A stretch of DNA of 64,000 nucleotides from JAICXG01 sp036825615 (GTDB taxonomy: Bacteria > Verrucomicrobiota > Verrucomicrobiia > Chthoniobacterales > UBA10450). Both the position numbers and the translations under genes were made by a program. Positions 49,364 through 57,737 of this stretch are shown in pieces (the first letter of the stretch is position 1; each line of letters begins with the position of its first letter). The stretch spans positions 124,001 through 188,000 of the forward strand of contig DAISXY010000002.1 in the NCBI GenBank assembly GCA_036825615.1, in the 5' to 3' direction. Below the pieces are notes generated by a model. It searched no databases. It saw nothing but the letters and a program-made list of their open reading frames with translations, and was not told the DNA's origin.

Positions 49364-51601
49364 GTGAGCGAGTTTTCCATTCACCCGGTCGATCCGGACG
49401 AAATCGCCGCGCTTCTCCACGGAGCCCATGCCGACCCCTTCCGCGTGCTCGGGCCGCATCGGGCGGGGGATGATCTGGTGATCCGGGTGTTTCGTCCGGA
49501 AGCGAAGCAGGTCGAGGTCGTGGCGACGAACGATCACGGGCGCGCTTTTGCGGCGGAGCGCTTGCACGTGGAGGGACTCTACCAGGCGACGGTGCCTAAC
49601 GAGCCGCGCGAGTTTCCCTATTGCGTGAAGGTGACGGCGTTCGATGGCTCGGAGCAGACCTTTCGCGATCCCTACGCTTACGGGCCGATCATGGGCGAGG
49701 TGGATTTGCATCTTTTCGCGGAGGGAAATCACAAACGGCTTTACGATAAGTTTGGCGCGCACCTGCGCGAGATCGGCGGTGAGCGCGGAGTCTATTTCGC
49801 GGTCTGGGCCCCAAACGCCGCCCGGGTGAGCGTGGTGGGCGATTTCAATTTCTGGGACGGCCGGGTGCACCCGATGCGCAAGCTGCTCCCGATCGGCGTC
49901 TGGGAGATTTTTATCCCGGGCGTGACGGAGGGAGTGCATTACAAGTATGAGCTCAAGACGCAAACTGGGGCGCTCCTGCTCAAGAGCGATCCTTTCGGGT
50001 TCTTCAGCCAGCACGGGAAACAGACTTCCTCGATGGTGTTCGACCTCGAGCGTTTCCAGTGGAGCGACGGGGAGTGGATGGCGCAGCGGGCGACAAAGCG
50101 AATGCATTGTCAGCCCTTGAGTATCTATGAGGTCCACCTCGGGTCATGGCGGCGGAAAGCGGAAGAGGGGAACCGGTCGCTGAGTTATATCGAGTTCGCG
50201 CAGAGCCTTCTGCCTTATGTGCTGGAGATGGGTTTCACTCACATCGAGCTGTTGCCGATCGCGGAGCATCCCTTTGAAGGCTCATGGGGTTACCAGGTCA
50301 CTAACTATTACGCCCCGACGAGCCGGTTCGGAAATCCTGATGAGTTGCGGCATTTTATCAATGCCTGTCATCGCGCCGGGATCGGCGTGATCATGGACTG
50401 GGTGCCGGCGCATTTTCCAAAGGACGCGCACGCGCTGGCGGAGTTTGATGGGACCGATCTTTACGAGCACGCCGATCCGCGCCAGGGCGAGCACCAGGAT
50501 TGGGGGACGCTCATTTTTAACTTCGGTCGTAATGAGGTGCGCAATTTCCTGACCGCAAATGCGCTCTTCTGGCTGGATAAGTATCACATCGATGGGCTGC
50601 GGGTGGATGCGGTCGCCTCGATGCTCTATCTCGATTACTCGCGTCAGCCAGGGCAATGGATCCCGAACGTGTTCGGCGGCCGCGAAAATCTCGAGGCGGT
50701 TTTTTTCCTGAAACAGACTAACGAATGGTGCTACGAACAGTTTCCCGGCGTGATCACGGTCGCGGAAGAATCAACCGCCTGGCCGGGTGTCTCGCGCCCG
50801 ACTTATCTGGGCGGGCTCGGCTTTGGCTTTAAATGGAACATGGGCTGGATGCATGACTTCCTGCATTACATGGCGCTCGATCCGATCTATCGCCGGTTCC
50901 ATCACAACAACATCACCTTCTCGATCATGTATGCCTGGAGCGAGCATTTCATCCTCGTCCTTAGCCATGACGAGGTGGTGCATGGAAAGGGGTCGCTCAT
51001 TAACAAGATGCCGGGTGACGAATGGCAGAAGTTCGCCAACCTGCGGATGTTCTTTGCCTGGATGTGGGGTCATCCGGGCAAGAAGCTGCTGTTCATGGGC
51101 GGCGAGTTTGGCCAGGTGCGGGAATGGAACCACGATCGTAGTCTCGACTGGCCCTTGCTCGATTCCCCGCGCCACGACGGGCTGCGCCGGCTGGTCCAAC
51201 ATCTGAACTACGTCTATCGCAGTGAGCCGGCGCTCTGGGACCGGGATGACTCACATGAGAGCTTTGAGTGGATCGATTTTCATGATTCCGAAAACAGCGT
51301 CGTCGCATTCCTCCGGCGCTCACAGGAGAACGAGATAATCGTCTTCGCGGTCAATGCCACGCCGGTGCCACGCTACAGTTACCGCCTGGGCGTGCCGGAG
51401 GATGGCCATTATCGGGAAATCATCAATACCGACGGCCAAACTTATGGCGGGAGTAACGTCGGGAACCTCGGCGGGATTGAAGCCGAACCGGTCGAGTGGC
51501 AGGGGCGGACGCATTCCATTCGGACGAATCTGCCGCCGCTCGCGACGGTTGCCTTCAAGCGCGAAGCCGTGCCCGGTGCGGCCTCGACAGGTGGGGCATA
51601 G
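49364..51601 (+). CDS. glgB: 1,4-alpha-glucan branching enzyme
   Basis: 745 aa, GTG start; makes alpha-1,6 branches in glycogen. N-terminal CBM48 region with two beta modules (DPFRVLGPH; YFAVWAPNAARVSVVGDFNFWDG), then a GH13 catalytic barrel: GFTHIELLPIAEHPFEGSWGYQ, VIMDWVPAHFPKD, nucleophile Asp in DGLRVDAVASML, acid/base Glu in VAEESTAW, and LSHDEVVHGK. Normal length for the two-N-domain type. No other glg genes adjacent. Motif GCCTAACGA at 49594-49602. Confidence 0.95.
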   Translation: MSEFSIHPVDPDEIAALLHGAHADPFRVLGPHRAGDDLVIRVFRPEAKQVEVVATNDHGRAFAAERLHVEGLYQATVPNEPREFPYCVKVTAFDGSEQTFRDPYAYGPIMGEVDLHLFAEGNHKRLYDKFGAHLREIGGERGVYFAVWAPNAARVSVVGDFNFWDGRVHPMRKLLPIGVWEIFIPGVTEGVHYKYELKTQTGALLLKSDPFGFFSQHGKQTSSMVFDLERFQWSDGEWMAQRATKRMHCQPLSIYEVHLGSWRRKAEEGNRSLSYIEFAQSLLPYVLEMGFTHIELLPIAEHPFEGSWGYQVTNYYAPTSRFGNPDELRHFINACHRAGIGVIMDWVPAHFPKDAHALAEFDGTDLYEHADPRQGEHQDWGTLIFNFGRNEVRNFLTANALFWLDKYHIDGLRVDAVASMLYLDYSRQPGQWIPNVFGGRENLEAVFFLKQTNEWCYEQFPGVITVAEESTAWPGVSRPTYLGGLGFGFKWNMGWMHDFLHYMALDPIYRRFHHNNITFSIMYAWSEHFILVLSHDEVVHGKGSLINKMPGDEWQKFANLRMFFAWMWGHPGKKLLFMGGEFGQVREWNHDRSLDWPLLDSPRHDGLRRLVQHLNYVYRSEPALWDRDDSHESFEWIDFHDSENSVVAFLRRSQENEIIVFAVNATPVPRYSYRLGVPEDGHYREIINTDGQTYGGSNVGNLGGIEAEPVEWQGRTHSIRTNLPPLATVAFKREAVPGAASTGGA

Positions 51602-51704
51602 GCGCACCGGCGCATCGGAAAAAATCTTAAAAAAGAACTTTTTTCGCTTGACCTGTTTGCTCGGACCCGAGAACCTCGGCGCCGTTCTTCAAAAACCCGT
51701 ACCC

Positions 51705-52409
51705 ATGAAAACAAAATCCTCCGCCTTCACGCTCATTGAGCTCCTCGTCGTCATCACCATCATCGCCATCCTGGCGAGCATCGCCTTCCCGGTCTTCAAC
51801 ACCGTGACCGAGCGGGCGAATCAAACCAAGGACCTCTCCAATATTCGGCAGATCGGGGTAGCCCTGAAACTCTTCGCCGCCGATAACAATGGAAGCTTTC
51901 CGACGAAAGTTAATCCGCTGGATCCGGCGAGCGCTGATATCGCGAACGCGAACGAAGCCTTTCGGACTTTGTTTCCGACCTATCTGACTAACGAGGAGAT
52001 TTTTGCGGTTAAGGCCTCAGCCTATACGCCAACTACTCCGGACAACCGGATTGAGCAGGGTTTCCCCTACACCGAGACACTGAAGGCGGGTGAAAATAGC
52101 TACGCCTACGTCTCGCATCTTACCGAGACCGCAAATGCTTCCCTTCCGGTGGTGGCCGATGGATTCGCCAACCCGGTACCGGCGCCGCCGCAATACGACA
52201 CGAATCGGAGCAATCCGGGCGGAGTCTGGGCGGCGAAACGAGCGATTGTGCTCAATTGCGACGGCAGTGTGAATAATCTGACTTGCACTACGGCCCTGTT
52301 GGCGCCGCCTCGGACTGGCAGCGCTGGAACTCAAGTCAATCTGTTTGCAACGGATACCGACTGGCTCACGGCCGCCAATGCGATCTTCAATCCGTTGCCG
52401 CCTCCCTGA
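51705..52409 (+). CDS. type II secretion/type IV pilus pseudopilin-like protein
   Basis: 234 aa. Prepilin signal SSAFTLIELLVVITIIAILASIAFPVF; the residue before the cleavage site is Ala instead of Gly. After the N-terminal helix the body is like the many H-X9-DG-type or prepilin N-methylation proteins of Planctomycetes/Verrucomicrobia (TKDLSNIRQIGVALKLFAADNNGSFPTK, and a late NCDGSV). Such proteins occur in large families whose role is unclear. The 3' end overlaps converging xseA by 23 nt. Upstream is an A6/T6 inverted repeat (~51629-51644), perhaps the glgB terminator. Confidence 0.8.
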   Translation: MKTKSSAFTLIELLVVITIIAILASIAFPVFNTVTERANQTKDLSNIRQIGVALKLFAADNNGSFPTKVNPLDPASADIANANEAFRTLFPTYLTNEEIFAVKASAYTPTTPDNRIEQGFPYTETLKAGENSYAYVSHLTETANASLPVVADGFANPVPAPPQYDTNRSNPGGVWAAKRAIVLNCDGSVNNLTCTTALLAPPRTGSAGTQVNLFATDTDWLTAANAIFNPLPPP

Positions 52410-53757
52410 GCGTAACCTGCGATTGGAACTCGCCGTCGCTCACGCGAGTTAGAATCTTCATCTCTGGCCTGACGACTGCGACTGAGCGAATCAGCTTGCC
52501 CGTTTCATCCCGGGTAATGCTGTAGCCGCGCTGAAGCGTTCCCTCCGGACCGAGAACGCGGAGCAGACCCGCGATTTTCTCCCAATCGTGACGGGCGCTC
52601 GTCAGGCGACGGCGCACGCAATCGCTCAGATGGCGCTGGATTTCATTCACCCGCTGCCGGCGGACCGCCAGCTCACGCGCGGGGTTGTGGGCCTTGAGGG
52701 CAAGCGCCGCTTTCGTTAGGCGCGCCTGCTCGGCAAGGCGACGGCGCTCGACCAGTCGGCCCAGCCCCTCCCGCGCGAGATCGAGCTGCTGTTGCGCCTC
52801 GCGCAGCCGCCGGCTCAGCTCGCGGAACAAAGTCTTCTCCGAGATTGCGCTCAGCCGGTTGCGCGCCTGGACAAGGAAAGTGCGCCAGCATTTTTCAAGG
52901 CAGCTTTGCAGCTCGATCACCCGCCGCTCAAGCTCGCGCGCATCAGGCACGATTAGCTCCGCCGCCGCGCTCGGCGTCGGTGCGCGCAGATCGGCGACAA
53001 AATCGGCGATCGTGAAATCGACTTCGTGACCGACCGCGGAGACGACGGGAATAGTAGAGTGCGCGATGGCGCGGGCGACGATTTCCTCATTAAATTCCCA
53101 CAGGTCCTCGATGCTTCCGCCGCCGCGGGCGAGGACGATGAGATCGAGCGGTTTCCAATTTTCGTTAGGGGTGTTCAGCTCGCGAAGGGCGGTCGCGATT
53201 TCAAGTGAGGCGCCGCTTCCCTGAACGCGGACCGGACTAATCAAAACCTGCACTCCCGGCGCCCGTCGGCGGAGGATGTTGAGCATGTCCTGGATGGCCG
53301 CGCCGCTCGGTGAAGTGATGATGCCAATGCGACGCGGAAATTTCGGGAGCGGCCGCTTGCGTTCCGGCGCGAAAAGTCCTTCCGCTTCGAGCTTGCGTTT
53401 CAGCGCCTCGAATTTTGCCTGCAAGATCCCGAGCCCGCGCGATTGGAGAATCTGGACGTTGAGCTGGTACTGCCCACGCGCTTCGAAAACGCTCACGCTT
53501 CCGTAAACCTGCACCTGCATGCCGTCGGCGAGCGGAGTTGGAAAGGGCGGGAGGGTGTCGCGGAAAATCACGCACGAGATCGCGGCCCGCCGGTCTTTGA
53601 GGGTGAAATACTGATGGCCGGAAGGGTGTTTCTTGTAATTGGAAATTTCGCCCTGCACCCAGACGGCACGGAACCGCGTCTCGAGCAGGCCCCGAATCGC
53701 GCGGGTCAGCTCCGCGACCGTCAGCACTTTTGGGAGATCACCAAACAGTTCCGTCAT
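52387..53757 (-). CDS. xseA: exodeoxyribonuclease VII large subunit
   Basis: 456 aa. The N-terminal OB fold (~10-105: VQGEISNYKKHPSGHQYFTLKD, ISCVIFRD) binds ssDNA. The catalytic core has IGIITSPSGAAIQDMLNILRRRAP, VQGSGAS, LIVLARGGGSIEDLWEFNEE and AVGHEVDFTIADFVADLRAPTPSAAAEL. A long coiled-coil region follows. No xseB in the window. Its ATG (53755-53757) lies inside the terminal repeat of a fold-back element, so the natural 5' untranslated region has been replaced by repeat DNA. Confidence 0.94.
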   Translation of the reverse strand: MTELFGDLPKVLTVAELTRAIRGLLETRFRAVWVQGEISNYKKHPSGHQYFTLKDRRAAISCVIFRDTLPPFPTPLADGMQVQVYGSVSVFEARGQYQLNVQILQSRGLGILQAKFEALKRKLEAEGLFAPERKRPLPKFPRRIGIITSPSGAAIQDMLNILRRRAPGVQVLISPVRVQGSGASLEIATALRELNTPNENWKPLDLIVLARGGGSIEDLWEFNEEIVARAIAHSTIPVVSAVGHEVDFTIADFVADLRAPTPSAAAELIVPDARELERRVIELQSCLEKCWRTFLVQARNRLSAISEKTLFRELSRRLREAQQQLDLAREGLGRLVERRRLAEQARLTKAALALKAHNPARELAVRRQRVNEIQRHLSDCVRRRLTSARHDWEKIAGLLRVLGPEGTLQRGYSITRDETGKLIRSVAVVRPEMKILTRVSDGEFQSQVTLREAATD

Positions 53758-53969
53758 CCCGAGCGAAGCGCAGCGGAGTCGAGGGATCCCGTGGAATCAC
53801 TGTGAAGAGATCGCAACAGACGAACTGGAGGCTGACTCTTCCAGACCAGCCGATGAATTGTGGTTGGCAGCCTTACCCTTCGCTCCCTCGATCGCGCAGT
53901 TTGCAATGATTGCTTCACGGTTGCGCAACGGGATCCCTCGACTCCGCCTTCGGCTTCGCTCGGGATGAC
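53753..53969. mobile_element. fold-back repeat element with ~38-bp inverted ends, abutting xseA and ruvB
   Basis: 217 bp. The left end GTCATCCCGAGCGAAGC, continuing to GGAGTCGAGGGATCCCG, is mirrored at the right end (CGGGATCCCTCGACTCC to CTTCGCTCGGGATGAC). It fills the whole spacer between xseA and ruvB (ruvB stop at 53975) and overlaps the xseA start codon by 5 nt. Related copies: 39621-39705, 55208-55322, and one end at ~41742-41770. Confidence 0.75.
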
Positions 53970-53974
53970 GCGGT

Positions 53975-54985
53975 TCATGCGAACAATTCGCTCTGCGGCC
54001 CCACTGGCGGCTTGAGGCCGAGCTTTCGGTAGGCGTTAGGCAGCGCGACCCGGCCCTGCGGGGTGCGCTTGATGTAGCCTTCCATGATCAGATACGGCTC
54101 GTTCACTTCCTCAAGCGTGCCCGCTTCTTCGCCGATCGCCACGGCTAATGAGTTCAACCCAACCGGGCCGCCCGCAAACTTGTGAATCAGCGTTTCCAGG
54201 ATGCGCTTGTCCCATTGATCGAAGCCGTCGCGATCGATCTCCAGCATCGTTAGGGCTTTGTCCGCCAGCTCGGCCGTGATTTTCCCTTGCGCTTTCACCT
54301 GCACGTAATCGCGCACCCAGCGCAGCAGGTTGTTCGCCGTTCGCGGCGTGCCGCGGGTGCGGGTCGCGATCTCGGCCGCCCCCGCCGCATCAATCTCCAC
54401 CCCTAATAATCCCGCGCTCCGCAGGATGATCTTTTGCATCTCTTCCGCGCTGTAATATTCGAGCCGCGCGGTCATCCCAAAGCGCGAGCGCAACGGCGCG
54501 CTCAACATGCCCGAGCGGGTCGTCGCGCCGATGAGCGTGAACTTCGGCAGACGCAATTGCAGGCTGCGCGCCTGCGGGCCCTGATCGATGATGATGTCGA
54601 GTTTATAGTCCTCCATCGCGGGGTAGAGGTATTCCTCGATCGCCGGCTGGAGCCGATGGATTTCGTCAATAAAAAGGACATCGCCTTTTTCCAGGCTCGT
54701 GAGCAAGCCCGCCAGTTCTCCCGCTTTCTCGATCACCGGCCCGCTCGTGCTCTTGATATTGACACTCATGGCGTTGGCGATGATGTGCGCGAGCGTGGTT
54801 TTCCCGAGCCCGGGCGGACCGCTGAGCAGAATATGCTCGAGCACGTCGCCGCGCTTCTTCGCCGCTTCCACCAGCACCTCGAGTCGCTCGCAGACTTTCG
54901 CCTGGCCGGTGAACTCGCTGAACATCGGCGGCCGAAGCGAAATCTCGAACGCCGGATCGGGTGCGGATGGAACAAGAGCAGGCAT
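53975..54985 (-). CDS. ruvB: Holliday junction branch migration helicase RuvB
   Basis: 336 aa AAA+ motor. Start MPALVPSAPDPAFEISLRPP; Walker A GPPGLGKTTLAHIIAN, Walker B LFIDEIHRL, sensor 1 LIGATTRSGML, arginine-finger region APLRSRFG, winged-helix end GRVALPNAYRKLG. Near the usual 330-350 aa. No ruvA or ruvC adjacent. An 88-bp stretch of its 5' coding end is duplicated upstream at 55101-55188. Confidence 0.96.
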   Translation of the reverse strand: MPALVPSAPDPAFEISLRPPMFSEFTGQAKVCERLEVLVEAAKKRGDVLEHILLSGPPGLGKTTLAHIIANAMSVNIKSTSGPVIEKAGELAGLLTSLEKGDVLFIDEIHRLQPAIEEYLYPAMEDYKLDIIIDQGPQARSLQLRLPKFTLIGATTRSGMLSAPLRSRFGMTARLEYYSAEEMQKIILRSAGLLGVEIDAAGAAEIATRTRGTPRTANNLLRWVRDYVQVKAQGKITAELADKALTMLEIDRDGFDQWDKRILETLIHKFAGGPVGLNSLAVAIGEEAGTLEEVNEPYLIMEGYIKRTPQGRVALPNAYRKLGLKPPVGPQSELFA

Positions 54986-55100
54986 TGGAGAAAGCTAGAC
55001 AAGATTCACAGGATTTTCAGGATTAAGATCGACGCAGAACCGCGGAATTAATCGAGTCAATCCTCTTAATCCTGTTAGGACTGTCCTGTCACTCCAGATT

Positions 55101-55188
55101 TCGTTCGCAGACTTTCGCCCGGCCGGTGAACTCGCTGAACATCGGCGGCCGAAGCGAAATCTCGAAAGCCGGATCGGGTGCGGATGGA
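55101..55188 (-). pseudogene. 88-bp duplication of the 5' coding region of ruvB
   Basis: Matches 54884-54971 in ruvB with about three mismatches and in the same orientation. It covers ruvB codons ~5 to 34 without the start codon. Too short to encode anything. Confidence 0.85.
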
Positions 55189-55207
55189 TTCATCGCCACA
55201 ACACTAT

Positions 55208-55322
55208 GTCATCCTGAGCGAAGCCGAAGGATCCCGTTGAATTGCCTTGAACCGATCCTGCCGCTCCGGCTGCGATCGTTCCCGGTTACTCGACGGGATC
55301 CCTCGGCTTCGCTCGGGATGAC
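55208..55322. mobile_element. fold-back repeat element, GTCATCC(T/C)GAGC family
   Basis: 115 bp beginning GTCATCCTGAGCGAAGCCGA and ending with its imperfect inverse CTTCGCTCGGGATGAC, with GGATCCCG on both arms. Same family as 53753-53969. Confidence 0.7.
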
Positions 55323-55332
55323 GGCTCTATGT

Positions 55333-55740
55333 TTATTCCAGGTTTTTCGTCAGCACCAACTCCGTCCCGCGCCGCCGCAGAATGTAATCTACCTCATCGA
55401 AAGCGCTGCGGATCAAATGCAACCCGAGACCGCCGGGCTTGATCAAATCGGCGGGCCGGCTGTTCATCGCCTGCGGTTGCGCCTGGCTTCCATAATCGCG
55501 CAGGCGCACACAGACCGTGTCGCCTTTTCCCTCGAGCGAAAGCGAAATCGGCTGGTCCTCACGCAACTGATAGGCGTGCCGAATGATGTTCGTGCAGGCC
55601 TCATCCACGCCGAGCACCATCAGAGTGCGCTGGCGCTCGCTAAAGGGGAACGCCTCGAGAAAACGGCGGACGCAGTTGCGCATGAGGGCGAGGTTGCCGG
55701 TGTGACTGGAGAACTCGATTTTCTTTTTGGTTTTCTTCAT
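55333..55740 (-). CDS. RsbW-like serine kinase/anti-sigma ATPase
   Basis: 135 aa from MKKTKKKIEFSS. GHKL ATPase fold: N-box LGVDEACTNIIRHAYQ, G1-like VRLRDYGSQAQP, G2 PGGLGLHLIRSAFDEVDYI. Such small HATPase_c_2 proteins phosphorylate STAS anti-anti-sigma factors or bind sigma factors. No STAS or PP2C partner is adjacent. A GCCTAACGA motif (55753-55761) lies 13 nt upstream of the ATG. Confidence 0.85.
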   Translation of the reverse strand: MKKTKKKIEFSSHTGNLALMRNCVRRFLEAFPFSERQRTLMVLGVDEACTNIIRHAYQLREDQPISLSLEGKGDTVCVRLRDYGSQAQPQAMNSRPADLIKPGGLGLHLIRSAFDEVDYILRRRGTELVLTKNLE

Positions 55741-55903
55741 CGAGGCGAGCCCGCCTAACGACCATCCGTGCTCGAACCGCCCGGAAAGTGGCAAAGTTTC
55801 CACCGCCTTTCAACGCTTTTCCGATTTAAGACGAAGACATCCTGCGGGAAAAAATGGCTAACTGGAGCCGGCCCGCCCCCGGGCCGCGGCGGCATGGCCC
55901 CAC

Positions 55904-55968
55904 GGATCGGCGCGAGGGCGCGCCGGCTCCATCAACGGATCGGCGCGAGGGCGCGCCGGCTCCATCGC
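55904..55968 (+). repeat. two 33-bp direct repeats
   Basis: GGATCGGCGCGAGGGCGCGC plus CGGCTCCATC occurs twice in tandem, just upstream of the secreted-protein gene. The unit resembles the ends of a GC-rich dispersed repeat; a partial inverse (GAGCCGGC) is at ~55866. Confidence 0.7.
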
Positions 55969-56006
55969 GGCTGGCAATCGGCAACTACTCGTGCACTATT
56001 TTGCGC

Positions 56007-56744
56007 ATGTGGAAAATTTTTGGCGCGCTTCTCCTGCTTGCTCCACCGCTCCTCGCCCAGGAACGTCCAACCGCCTACGAAGCCATGCGCACCGTCGGCC
56101 AGCGCGATCGCGAGTACGTCAATCACATCCTCTCGGTCACGGGCACAAATGGGACGCCGCAGCCCGCCACCTGGACAATCCTGATTGACGATCCGAAAGC
56201 GCGCGGCGGGGTGCGCGAGTTCGAAGTCGGCGAAGGCCGGATTCTTTCCGAACGAACCCCGCTGCGCTCATCGGTCGAAGGTTCGTTAGGCCCGGTCATT
56301 GACACGGCCAAGCTCAATCTCGACTCGAGCGGCGCCTACGCGCTCGCGCAGCAGACCGCGGCCGCCTCTCATGTTGCGCTCGGGAGCGCCGATTACGCGC
56401 TCCGCATGGACGATCGCGGCAATCCGATCTGGAAAATCACCGTCCTTCGGCAGGATGGCGAGGCCGCCGGTTCGATCTTCATTGGCGCAAACCACGGCAC
56501 CGTCACGCGCACCGAGGGGCTCTTTGCCGGAACGAACGGGAATCAGGTGGCGATGGACCAGGAAACTGAAAATCCTGACCGCGAACCGGCAGACGAGGCC
56601 GACAATGAAGACAATAGCGACAATGACGAAGGCAACGTGGTCGAGCGCCGGATCAAGCACACCTTCTACAAAGTGCGCGATGACGTGAAGCGCACCTTTT
56701 ACAAAGTGCGTCGTTCCTTCGTCGATTTCTTCCGCGATCATTAA
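56007..56744 (+). CDS. secreted hypothetical protein with acidic C-terminus
   Basis: 245 aa from MWKIFGALLLLAPPLLAQE (signal peptide 1-17); the open frame upstream is repeat DNA. A globular middle (YVNHILSVTGTNGTPQPATWTILIDD, ALRMDDRGNPIWKITVLRQDG) resembles a PepSY-like or nuclease-inhibitor-like beta fold but is not recognised. Residues ~190-215 are very acidic (ETENPDREPADEADNEDNSD), then a basic duplicated H-x-F-Y-K-V-R-D-D-V-K/R-x-F-Y-K-V-R motif. Role unknown. Motif TCGTTAGGC at 56283-56291. Confidence 0.65.
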   Translation: MWKIFGALLLLAPPLLAQERPTAYEAMRTVGQRDREYVNHILSVTGTNGTPQPATWTILIDDPKARGGVREFEVGEGRILSERTPLRSSVEGSLGPVIDTAKLNLDSSGAYALAQQTAAASHVALGSADYALRMDDRGNPIWKITVLRQDGEAAGSIFIGANHGTVTRTEGLFAGTNGNQVAMDQETENPDREPADEADNEDNSDNDEGNVVERRIKHTFYKVRDDVKRTFYKVRRSFVDFFRDH

Positions 56745-56747
56745 GCG

Positions 56748-57731
56748 ATGATGCGGAGAGGAACCTTGCAATCTCCATCCTGCACCCCGAAAATGGCCGA
56801 GATGAACAGCGAACCGGCGCAAGCCGCCTGGAGCAATGTCAGTTACGGTTGGCAACAGCTCTACGGCAGCTTCGAGGAACAAGGGATCAGCATCGAGTGG
56901 CACGATTTCACCACCAGCCGGCCCCTGGATTGGGCGGAAAGTTTCCGCCCGCGCAGTATTGAATTTTGCCTCAATCTCGATGGCCGGGGCGCGGTCGGTC
57001 ATGGCCGCGCGAGCCACGACTACGGCCCGAGCAGTTCCGGTTACTACGCGATCGGCGACGAACCGCTCCGCGCCACCCGCCGCGCGCACGACCATCATCG
57101 CTTCGTCACGCTCGAATATTCGCGAACGCATTTGCAGCAACAGTTTGCCTCTACCGAGGCTGACCTGACGCCGGCGATGCGCGAGGTGATTTTCCCGAAA
57201 AAAGAAGAGAGCGTCGTCTCAATGCCGCAACCGATGACGGCCGAGCAACGCGCGATCGTGGCCAGTCTGGCCGAGCCGCCGGTGCCGAAGGCGGCGCGCA
57301 TCCTCTGGTATCAAAGCAAAGCGCTCGAGCTGATGGCGCATTTCATGTTCGAGCCGAAGGACCCGGAGTTCTTTTGCATGCGCCAGAAACGGGTCGCGCG
57401 CGATCGCGTCATGCGTACGAAGGAATTGCTCCTGCGCGATCTGGCCAACCCGCCCACGCTCGAGATGCTCGGACAGGAAGTCGGTTGCAGCCCGTTTTAT
57501 CTCAGCCGGATTTTCTCGCGCGAAGTCGGCCTCACGATCCCGCAGTTTTTGCGCAACGCCCGGATGGAACGAGCCGCCGAACTCCTCCGCAGCGGGCGCT
57601 ACAACGTGACCGAAGCCGCGACCGAAGTCGGCTACTCGAGCCTGAGCCATTTCAGCAAAGCCTTCTGCGAAACGATCGGATGCTGTCCGGTCCTTTACCC
57701 AGCGGCGAAACACATCGTGCTCGATCGTTAG
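56748..57731 (+). CDS. AraC-family transcription regulator
   Basis: 327 aa; start uncertain among ATGs at 56748, 56751, 56793 and 56802. The N-terminal half is a ligand domain of the PchR-like type (SIEWHDFTTSRPLDWAESFRPRSIEFCLNLDGRG). The C-terminal AraC domain: PTLEMLGQEVGCSPFYLSRIFSREVGLTIPQFLRNARMERAAELL and VTEAATEVGYSSLSHFSKAFCETIGCCP. Stop TAG lies in a TCGTTAGGC motif (57725-57733), 7 nt before the next gene. Probably cotranscribed with the ABC-2 permease. Confidence 0.88.
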   Translation: MMRRGTLQSPSCTPKMAEMNSEPAQAAWSNVSYGWQQLYGSFEEQGISIEWHDFTTSRPLDWAESFRPRSIEFCLNLDGRGAVGHGRASHDYGPSSSGYYAIGDEPLRATRRAHDHHRFVTLEYSRTHLQQQFASTEADLTPAMREVIFPKKEESVVSMPQPMTAEQRAIVASLAEPPVPKAARILWYQSKALELMAHFMFEPKDPEFFCMRQKRVARDRVMRTKELLLRDLANPPTLEMLGQEVGCSPFYLSRIFSREVGLTIPQFLRNARMERAAELLRSGRYNVTEAATEVGYSSLSHFSKAFCETIGCCPVLYPAAKHIVLDR

Positions 57732-57737
57732 GCAAAG

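Larger units (their letters stand above)
54986..55332. other. repeat-packed spacer between ruvB and the RsbW-like gene
   Basis: 347 bp with no gene. In order: a small inverted repeat (ACAGGATTTTCAGGATTAAG at 55008-55027 against CTTAATCCTGTTAGGACTG and TCCTGT ending ~55088), an 88-bp copy of the ruvB 5' end (55101-55188), and a fold-back element (55208-55322). The ruvB promoter must lie here or be disrupted. Confidence 0.7.

Noticed and set aside
51625..51648. Rho-independent terminator after glgB
   Set aside because: A6/T6 inverted repeat without a GC stem; too weak to call as a separate feature.
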